Below are positions 1 to 5,973 of a stretch of DNA of 64,000 nt, one piece after another. A program made the position numbers and the translations under genes. The first letter of the stretch is position 1; each line of letters starts with the position of its first letter. Under the pieces are notes generated by a model. That model did no database searches. It worked only from the letters and a program-made list of their open reading frames with translations, and was not told the origin of the DNA. Source of the stretch: Streptomyces sp. ISL-36 (lineage in GTDB: Bacteria > Actinomycetota > Actinomycetes > Streptomycetales > Streptomycetaceae); assembly GCF_018614205.1 (NCBI RefSeq), contig NZ_JAGGOS010000081.1, positions 21,185 to 85,184 of the forward strand, in the 5' to 3' direction.

Positions 1-201
1 GTGGGCGACACAGAAGGAGACCAACGGCGGGTCGAGGGAGACCGAACAGAAGGAGTTCGCGGCCAGCCCCGCCCGCTCGCCCGTCCGCGGATCCGCCGAC
101 GCGACCGCGACCACCCCGGTCGCGAACCGGCCGAGCACGCTGCGCAGACACCGGGAACCGCCCAGCTCGGCCGCCGTCCCGCCCATGGACGCCCCGCTCA
201 C
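1..201 (-). CDS. Flavin reductase-like protein, 5' part only (cut by left edge)
   Basis: The reverse strand encodes the first 67 residues of a flavin reductase of the FMN-binding split-barrel type. Seen directly are a segment reading FATGVVAVAS near residues 26-35, then LAANSF and SLDPPLVSFCVA, the usual N-terminal signature of this family. The protein would supply reduced FMN/FAD to a partner monooxygenase. The GTG start overlaps the TGA of the upstream hydrolase gene (GTGA), so the two are probably translationally coupled; an ATG lies five codons further in (184-186). Abyssomicin clusters encode a flavin reductase of this kind (AbyZ/AbmZ), reported in the neoabyssomicin system to serve a luciferase-type Baeyer-Villiger oxygenase. 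Assignment to that role here is inference, because the partner gene is outside the window. Confidence 0.8.
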   Translation of the reverse strand, partial: MSGASMGGTAAELGGSRCLRSVLGRFATGVVAVASADPRTGERAGLAANSFCSVSLDPPLVSFCVAH

Positions 202-1412
202 GACCGCACCCCCGACCGGGTGCCCGACCGCGCGTCCCGCGGCGCGTCCGGACGCCCCGCCCCGTACCGCAGCCGGGCGAACTCCCGGGTCAGCGCGATC
301 CGCTGCTCCTCGTACCCGCCGCGCATCCGCAGCACCGAGAGCAACGTCCACAGCCGGGTCTGCGCGAAGAACGTGGGCGATCCGTGCACGTCGTCGTGGT
401 TCAGGAAGCGCGCCGACCGGACCCGTTCGCGCAGCAGCCGCGCGTCCCCGGGCGGGATGATCTCGTCGCGCAGACTGGTGACATGGGCGACCGGGATGCG
501 CAGCGCCGACAACTCCTCCGGCGCCAGTGCCCAGTCCTTGACCAGCCCGTAGACCTCCTCGGGCGTCGTACGGGCCAGATGGGCCAGCGTGTCGGTCGTG
601 ATCCGGGGCACCGAACGCTGCCACTCCGTATCGGTGAAGAAGTCGTGCAGCGGCGCTCCCGCCCCCACCACTCCCTTGATCCGGTCGTCGGACAGCGCGG
701 CCCGCAGCGCCAGATGGCCGCTGAAACTCAGTGCCAGGGCGAAGGTGCGGGACGTGTCCGCCCGGTCCGCGACCGCGTCCAGGACGGCGGAGAACATCCG
801 GTGTGCCTGCGCGTCGTACGGCAGTGTGTTCTCGCCGACCCCCGGCATCTCGGTCACCACACCGGCGAAGCCGAGCTGTCCGAGCTGGAGCAGCACCGGC
901 GCCCACTGCTCCTTGACGGACACGATCCCGCCCGTCATCACCAGGAGCGGCTTGGGGTCCCGCGCGTCGAGGCCGGTGGTCCAGCAGCGGACCCGGCCCT
1001 CGGGCAGTTCGACGTCCAGCCGCCGCACGGCGGGAAAGTCGTCCGCCCAGCGCTCGAAGGCGGCCGTACAGCGCTCCAGGGCCGTGGCCCTGGCCGTGCC
1101 GTCCACGAACGGGAAGCGCGCCATGTTGTAGTGCACGGACGCTTCGAGCAGCCGGCCCTCGGCGGCGAGCCGGGAGGCGTCCGCGCTCCACTCGTACACC
1201 CAGGAACCGGGCGTGCCGTTCTCGTCGTGGTGGATCCGGTCGAGCAGCGGGTCGTAGTGCTCGGGCGGCAGCCCCTGCGACCGGGTGTGCGCCACCACGA
1301 AGTTCTTGAGCTCGCCGATGTCGTTCCCGACAGCGTCCCCGCGGTCGTTCCCGATGTCGTTCTCGCGGTCGTCCCCGCGGTCGTTCGTGTCCTCGTCCCT
1401 GTCGTCGTTCAT
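198..1412 (-). CDS. abyA5: Alpha/beta-hydrolase of the tetronate cassette (AbyA5/Agg5-like)
   Basis: A 404-residue alpha/beta-hydrolase of the FrsA-like esterase group. The nucleophile elbow reads LSFSGH with Ser231; likely acid and base are Asp316 (SLRDEIIP) and His343 (DDVHGSP). In agglomerin and abyssomicin pathways the homologous enzyme removes acetic acid from the O-acetylated tetronate to make the exocyclic double bond. That role is inferred here from gene order, which matches those cassettes: KSIII, FkbH, ACP, acyltransferase, hydrolase. The ATG start overlaps the TGA of the acyltransferase gene (ATGA). The first 35 residues are an unusual run of Asn, Asp, Arg and Gly encoded by imperfect short repeats (about 1315-1400), probably disordered. 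A longer reading to 1712 exists but lies antisense-like over the next gene and is not needed. Confidence 0.85.
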   Translation of the reverse strand: MNDDRDEDTNDRGDDRENDIGNDRGDAVGNDIGELKNFVVAHTRSQGLPPEHYDPLLDRIHHDENGTPGSWVYEWSADASRLAAEGRLLEASVHYNMARFPFVDGTARATALERCTAAFERWADDFPAVRRLDVELPEGRVRCWTTGLDARDPKPLLVMTGGIVSVKEQWAPVLLQLGQLGFAGVVTEMPGVGENTLPYDAQAHRMFSAVLDAVADRADTSRTFALALSFSGHLALRAALSDDRIKGVVGAGAPLHDFFTDTEWQRSVPRITTDTLAHLARTTPEEVYGLVKDWALAPEELSALRIPVAHVTSLRDEIIPPGDARLLRERVRSARFLNHDDVHGSPTFFAQTRLWTLLSVLRMRGGYEEQRIALTREFARLRYGAGRPDAPRDARSGTRSGVRS

Positions 1413-2215
1413 ACGCTCTCCAGTGCCTCCTTCACCTCGGTCAGCACGTCGGCGGCCTCCGCGCCGTCGATCGCGCGGTGGTCGAACGCGAGACTCAGCC
1501 GCAGCACGGGCGCGACGGTGATCTCCCCGTCCCGGACGACCGGCCGGTCCAGGATCCGGCCGACCCCGAACGTGGTCGTCGTCCCGCCCACCGAGTGGAA
1601 CGAGTCCACCGCGCGGTGGCCCAGCGAGGTCACCGAGAACGTCCCCGTCAGATGCGGCCGCAGCGCCAGCGAGGCGGCGGCCTGACGGAAGGCGCGGCGC
1701 CCCTCCGCCCACGGCAGCCGGTGCAGCTTCCGGATGCCCTCGAAGTCCTCCAGGCGCTCGGCGTCCCCGTCCCGTATCCGTTCCAGATGCGCCTGGATCG
1801 CGGGCAGTTCGGCGTCGTGCAGACTCGGTACGACGGTCCCGAGGACCACCCGCCGGCCGTCCAGCGTCCGGTCGAGCGCCAGCTTTCCGTTGACGAACGG
1901 ATAGTGCGCGATCCGCGGCCGGCGGGGACCGCCCTGGATGGCCGCGTTGGCGTCCGGATGCTTGGCGAGCACCCGGCCCGCGGCTCGCAGGACGTACGAG
2001 GTCGTCCCGTACCGAACCCCTTCTCTGGCCACGGCCTCGGCGCGATGGGCGAGCACCCGGCCCATGTCCACCTCGGTGTCCAGGAAGACGGGCGAGAACG
2101 CGCGGATCTCCTCCAGGAAGAACAGCGTGTGATGCCGCTGGCGCGGCATCGGCCCGCCCTTGGGGTCCGTGCCCGTGCCCGTGCCCGTGCCCGTGCCCGC
2201 GCCCGGGCTCGTCAC
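1409..2215 (-). CDS. abyA4: E2-type acyltransferase of the tetronate cassette (AbyA4/Agg4-like)
   Basis: A stand-alone catalytic domain of the 2-oxoacid dehydrogenase acyltransferase (E2) fold, without lipoyl domains. The catalytic signature FDHRAIDG is near the C-terminus (His224 and Asp228 when counted from the internal ATG). In tetronate pathways such proteins acetylate the primary hydroxyl of the tetronate ring ahead of elimination by the neighbouring hydrolase. Two starts are possible. GTG at 2215 overlaps the ACP stop (GTGA) and gives 268 residues with a Gly-Thr-rich leader encoded by a hexamer repeat; ATG at 2149 gives 246 residues beginning MPRQRHH. The GTG is preferred because the whole operon uses this overlap, but the compact E2 domain itself starts near the ATG. 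Confidence 0.85.
   Translation of the reverse strand: MTSPGAGTGTGTGTGTDPKGGPMPRQRHHTLFFLEEIRAFSPVFLDTEVDMGRVLAHRAEAVAREGVRYGTTSYVLRAAGRVLAKHPDANAAIQGGPRRPRIAHYPFVNGKLALDRTLDGRRVVLGTVVPSLHDAELPAIQAHLERIRDGDAERLEDFEGIRKLHRLPWAEGRRAFRQAAASLALRPHLTGTFSVTSLGHRAVDSFHSVGGTTTTFGVGRILDRPVVRDGEITVAPVLRLSLAFDHRAIDGAEAADVLTEVKEALESV
2169..2198. repeat. Hexamer microsatellite, five GTGCCC units
   Basis: Five perfect tandem copies of GTGCCC on the plus strand. On the coding strand they encode alternating Gly and Thr at the N-terminus of the E2-type acyltransferase if the GTG start at 2215 is used. Unit gain or loss would stay in frame, since each unit is two codons. Confidence 0.9.
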
Positions 2216-2439
2216 GGTGTCACCGCCAGCCGGTAGAGCGCCTCCAGGCTCGGCGCCTCCAGGACGTCGGCCAGGGACAACGGCCGTCCCGTCTCCCGCT
2301 CCAGCACCGTGCACAGCGCCAGCAGGTGCACGGAGTCCCAGGAATCGACGGTGTCCAGACTGCGGCCGAGATCCTCGACCTCTACGGACAGGGCCAGTTC
2401 GTCCTGCAGGAGCAGGACGAAGTCCTCCACGGTCTTCAC
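2212..2439 (-). CDS. abyA3: Discrete acyl carrier protein of the tetronate cassette (AbyA3-like)
   Basis: A 75-residue acyl carrier protein. The phosphopantetheine attachment site is Ser36 in WDSVHLL, a variant of the usual DSL motif. In tetronate pathways this ACP carries the glyceryl unit loaded by the FkbH-like protein encoded immediately upstream. The start is a GTG that overlaps the stop of the FkbH gene (GTGA), and its own stop overlaps the proposed GTG of the acyltransferase gene. The phosphopantetheinyl transferase encoded at 11.7-12.4 kb is a plausible activator. Confidence 0.9.
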   Translation of the reverse strand: MKTVEDFVLLLQDELALSVEVEDLGRSLDTVDSWDSVHLLALCTVLERETGRPLSLADVLEAPSLEALYRLAVTP

Positions 2440-4397
2440 GAGGCGTTCCCTTCCGGAGGGGCGGTCGGATGCGCGGTCTCGAACCGCGCCGTCAGACGGA
2501 TGTGGTCCACCGGCCCCGGCAGCGTGTCCAGCGTGTGCCGGTACACCGCCGACTCCGCGTCGGAGGCCACGGTGACGAAGCCGGAACGCGGATAGAAGTC
2601 CGCGACCTTGGTGTTCTTCGCGGTACGCCGGTATGCGGCGCGCACCTGCCCGGCGCCGCTCTCCCGGGCATGGCGCAGCACGGCGGCGAGCACCGCCGTC
2701 TCGATGCCCCGCGAGAACACCCGGCAGCTGAGCAGGAAGTTGTCGATGTGCAGGGTGTCGTCCTCGCGGCGCAGCAGCACCGCGCCCACGAGACCGTTCT
2801 CCCCGAACCGGTCGGCCGCGGAGATCGTGAGCACCGCGCCCGCCGGGTCCTCGGCCCGTGCCCGTACCTCCGCGGGTTGCAATCGCCCGGTGGTGAGGTT
2901 GAACTGGTTGGTCCGCAGCGTCATCTGGGACACGCGGGCGTACTGGGCGGGCTCCGCGGCGGCCAGGGTCACCGAGACGTCCAGCTCGCGCAGATAGCCC
3001 TCCAGCGACTCGAACGTGTCCAGGAAGTCCTGCCGGGCCTGCTCCTGCCGGTACCGCTCGGGCCGCGCGAAATCCTCCGAGGTGAGCTGCCGTACGTCGA
3101 ACCAGCCCTCGGCGAGCAGCCGCCGCACGTGCGAGGCGGGCTCCTCGTCGACCTGGATCACGGCCACCCCGGGAAGCTCATGGCGCACCAGACCGCACTC
3201 GAAGGGGCTGTCGTCGACGAAGACGATACTGTCCACGCCCACATTGAGTTCGCGCGCCAGCTCCCTCAGGTTGTCGTGCTTGGGCAGCCAGTTGGCCCGG
3301 ATCTGGACGAAGTCCTCCTCGCGGAGCGCCAGCTCGGGGTGCTCCCGCAAGGTCTTGACCACCGGCTCCTGGTCGTTCTTGCTGACCGCCGCGAGCAGGA
3401 CCCCCTGGGAGCCGAGCTGCTTCGCCACCCGCTGGAAGCGCTGGAAGGCCTCGCCCCGGTAGCCGCCGCCCGTCGCGATGCCCTCCTGTCCGACCTCGCC
3501 GAGCACCCCGCCCCACACCGTGTTGTCCAGGTCCAGGGCCAGCACCTTCTTGCCGCCGCCGGCCGACTGCCGGGCCAGGTGCCCCACTTCACGGGCGTAC
3601 CCGGCGAGCAGCGCGTCCGACAGATGCGCCTTGGCGTACACGCTCTGCCGGACGTCACGGGCCGGCACGCCCTCGGCGAGCAGCGGATCGAGGTCCACGG
3701 TCACCACCTCGGCCCGCTCCTCGGCCAGCCGCAGCAGCCGGACGTTCGCCTCCCGCCACACGGCTCCGAACCGGGCCCTGGCCCGCAGGTCGATCAACTG
3801 CGCGGTCAACTCGCGGGGGAGCGCAAGGGTGTTGAGGACGAGAGTGCCGCCCTGCGCGGCTGTGGCGAAGACGGCGGCGGCCCGCTCGACCAGGGCCAGC
3901 TTCTCCGCAAGGACCCGTTCCACGTCCGACACCTGCCAGGGAACCGGAAGTTCGTCGGCGACGACGGCAGGGTCGAGCACGCAGAGCACGAGCGAGGGCC
4001 GGGCCGCGTACAGCGGGCCGGAGGGATCGACGAGGTCGAAGACCCAGCTGTCGAAGTCCGAGAGCCGGACGCGGGCGAGGAGACCGTGTCGGGCGAACTC
4101 GGCGGTGAGCGCCGGGACGAGGGCCGAGAGGATGCCGTGCCCGGTGACCGCGACGAGCGGCGCCGGTACCGCCGGATGCGCGGCGAGGACCTCGTCCGGG
4201 TCCAGGCGCGCGAGCAGCCGCCCGTACCGGACCAGTTCCTCCTCCCGGGCCCGGGCCAGCAGCCCCCGAACCTCCGGATACCGCGCCGCCAGCTGCCCCG
4301 CGCGGTGCAGAGCCGTCAAGGAGGCCGCCGCGGCATCCGCTGTCGCGTCTGCTGCCGGCTCTGCCGCTGCGCCTTGTGTCGACGAGTCCGCGACCAT
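2436..4397 (-). CDS. abyA2: FkbH-like glyceryl-ACP synthase (HAD + GNAT), AbyA2/Agg2-like
   Basis: A 653-residue FkbH-family protein. The central HAD motif I is ALDLDNTVW with Asp289 and Asp291; a second HAD motif reads FVDDSPFE. The last roughly 150 residues have a GNAT-like acyltransferase pattern. Family members take 1,3-bisphosphoglycerate, dephosphorylate it and load D-glyceryl onto a discrete ACP. The ACP gene follows with a four-base overlap, which supports that job. The first 30 residues are Ala/Asp-rich and probably a disordered extension. The ATG lies two bases after the KSIII stop codon, so the genes are in one transcript. Confidence 0.92.
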   Translation of the reverse strand: MVADSSTQGAAAEPAADATADAAAASLTALHRAGQLAARYPEVRGLLARAREEELVRYGRLLARLDPDEVLAAHPAVPAPLVAVTGHGILSALVPALTAEFARHGLLARVRLSDFDSWVFDLVDPSGPLYAARPSLVLCVLDPAVVADELPVPWQVSDVERVLAEKLALVERAAAVFATAAQGGTLVLNTLALPRELTAQLIDLRARARFGAVWREANVRLLRLAEERAEVVTVDLDPLLAEGVPARDVRQSVYAKAHLSDALLAGYAREVGHLARQSAGGGKKVLALDLDNTVWGGVLGEVGQEGIATGGGYRGEAFQRFQRVAKQLGSQGVLLAAVSKNDQEPVVKTLREHPELALREEDFVQIRANWLPKHDNLRELARELNVGVDSIVFVDDSPFECGLVRHELPGVAVIQVDEEPASHVRRLLAEGWFDVRQLTSEDFARPERYRQEQARQDFLDTFESLEGYLRELDVSVTLAAAEPAQYARVSQMTLRTNQFNLTTGRLQPAEVRARAEDPAGAVLTISAADRFGENGLVGAVLLRREDDTLHIDNFLLSCRVFSRGIETAVLAAVLRHARESGAGQVRAAYRRTAKNTKVADFYPRSGFVTVASDAESAVYRHTLDTLPGPVDHIRLTARFETAHPTAPPEGNAS

Positions 4398-4398
4398 C

Positions 4399-5439
4399 TC
4401 AGTTCCCCTCCAGCGCGAAGCCGGACTTGATCCACTTGCTGGACTCGATGGAGATCCCGACCGCCCGGCGCCCCGGCCCGAGCGGACCGGCGAGCGCCCG
4501 CTCCAGCTGGAGGAAGACGATCGCGTTGCCGCTGTTCCCGGCGTCGTCCACCACGGAGACGTCCTCGGCGGCCGGCAGCGCCAGCCGCCGGGAGATCAGC
4601 CGGGTCATCCGGCCGGACAGCTGCGGCGGCAGCAGCAGATCGACGTCCCCCGGCTTCCAACCGGCCTCGTCGAGCAGCTCGGCCAGCACCTCCTCGGCCA
4701 TGACGGGCACATGCTCCTCGATGGCCTTGTAGTCCTCGCTCGCGGCGGGCCGGTCGGGGTCCGCCTCCCGCTCGCCGGGACCGAACCACTCCAGGACCGC
4801 GCCGGGCTCCCGGCCGAGCCCGACAAGACGGGTGAACAGCGCCCGCACCCGGGCCGAACCGGGTCCCGGCTCGGTGGCGAGGACCGCCGCCCCGGCCGCG
4901 TCCCCGAACAGCACGTAGTTGACCAGCTCGGCTGGGGCGGCCTTCTTCAGGTCGGTGGTGACGTCGTAGAAGCGGGCGATCACGTCACCACCGAGCACGA
5001 GCACCCGGCGGCCGCTGCCGCTCAGCAGGATCTGCCGGGCGACGTCGAGCGCCTGCACCGCGCCCGAACAGCCCGACTGGAGCTGGAAGGTGCGCACCTG
5101 GTCGATGCCGAGGCGGTCCGCGACGATGTTGACGGTGGCCGGCATCAGCCGGTCCGGGGTCGCCGTGCCGAGCACGACGGCGTCCACGTCGGCCGCGGTG
5201 AGGCCGGCGGCCTCCAGCGCCCGCCGCCCCGCCTCCTCGGCCAGGTCCGCCAGCGAACTCGTGATCCTCCCCGATTCCAGATCCAGCGCCAGATGGCGCG
5301 ACCGGGTACCGATGAACGCCTCGACCCACTGCTCCCACAGCGGATCCATGCCGAACCGCCGGGCCAGCGCGGCGTTGTCCACGGCTGGTCCCGGCAGCGC
5401 GGAGGCCGCCGACAGGATGTGTACGTCCCGACCGGTCAT
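4399..5439 (-). CDS. abyA1: KSIII-like tetronate-forming synthase (AbyA1/RkD-like)
   Basis: A 346-residue ketosynthase III-fold protein. The active-site Cys is Cys124 in QSGCSG. The position of the usual FabH histidine (PHQ) reads PPQ at residues 271-273, and the asparagine loop reads GNSGNA at 301-306. So the standard Cys-His-Asn triad is not intact as read. In RK-682 and agglomerin pathways, homologues join glyceryl-ACP to a beta-ketoacyl chain and close the tetronate ring, so a chemistry different from decarboxylative condensation is expected. The ATG at 5439 is 52 bases after the AbyU-like gene, on the same strand. Confidence 0.9.
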   Translation of the reverse strand: MTGRDVHILSAASALPGPAVDNAALARRFGMDPLWEQWVEAFIGTRSRHLALDLESGRITSSLADLAEEAGRRALEAAGLTAADVDAVVLGTATPDRLMPATVNIVADRLGIDQVRTFQLQSGCSGAVQALDVARQILLSGSGRRVLVLGGDVIARFYDVTTDLKKAAPAELVNYVLFGDAAGAAVLATEPGPGSARVRALFTRLVGLGREPGAVLEWFGPGEREADPDRPAASEDYKAIEEHVPVMAEEVLAELLDEAGWKPGDVDLLLPPQLSGRMTRLISRRLALPAAEDVSVVDDAGNSGNAIVFLQLERALAGPLGPGRRAVGISIESSKWIKSGFALEGN

Positions 5440-5491
5440 GAGTGCCTTCTCCTCGTAGCGTCGCCGAATTTCCGGGTGCCGAATCCGGGTG

Positions 5492-5896
5492 TCAGTCGGA
5501 CAGCAGGATCCGTGCCTCGGCGGACGCCCGTACGCCGGTCATCCGCCACTTCCGGAAGCCGGTCAGGCCCTCGTAGCGGCCGCTCGTGCCGGTGGCGGGG
5601 TAGTACACCCACTCACTGGTGCGCACATCGTTGAAGTCGGCCCACCCCTCGGCGTGGATCGTGCCGTCGTCCAGGGTGATGTCCTCGGTGTAGTACGTGA
5701 GCAGGCCACCGTCGCCCGGGCGCACGTACTCGATCCGGAACGAGCCGTGCGAGGTGCCGATGAGCTTGCCCGACTCGTCGAACAGCTCGTCGTCGAAGGT
5801 GCCGGTCTGTCCGATCCGGGGATCCGACACCTCCACGTCGTCGACCACCTTGACGACGATCTCCTTGGGCACGCGGATCACGATCTGGTCTGCCAT
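5492..5896 (-). CDS. abyU: AbyU-like spirotetronate [4+2] cyclase (Diels-Alderase)
   Basis: A 134-residue soluble protein that I recognise as close to AbyU of the abyssomicin pathway from blocks such as KEIVVKVVDDV, FRIEYVRP, ITLDDG, HAEGWADFNDVRTS and GLTGFRKWRMTGVR. AbyU is a small beta-barrel homodimer that folds the linear tetronate polyketide for intramolecular [4+2] spirocyclisation. With an offset of seven from recalled AbyU numbering, the barrel residues F41, Y76, Y106 and W124 correspond to F34, Y69, Y99 and W117, all present. It sits directly upstream of the tetronate cassette in the same direction. A good ribosome site (GAGAGGAA) precedes the ATG. The numbering comes from memory and should be checked by alignment. 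Confidence 0.9.
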   Translation of the reverse strand: MADQIVIRVPKEIVVKVVDDVEVSDPRIGQTGTFDDELFDESGKLIGTSHGSFRIEYVRPGDGGLLTYYTEDITLDDGTIHAEGWADFNDVRTSEWVYYPATGTSGRYEGLTGFRKWRMTGVRASAEARILLSD

Positions 5897-5928
5897 GGGC
5901 TCGATTCCTCTCGGTCGCTCGGTTCACC

Positions 5929-5973
5929 GCGACGTCATGCGCCGCGACTTCATGCGCTGCGATGTCATACGGT
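5929..5973. repeat. Three imperfect 15-bp tandem units between RHS and abyU genes
   Basis: Units start at 5929, 5944 and 5959 and follow the pattern GCGAyGTCATGCGCy with a few changes. The third unit contains the stop codon of the RHS gene. The repeat fills most of the 68-base gap upstream of the AbyU-like gene; no function is evident. Confidence 0.7.
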
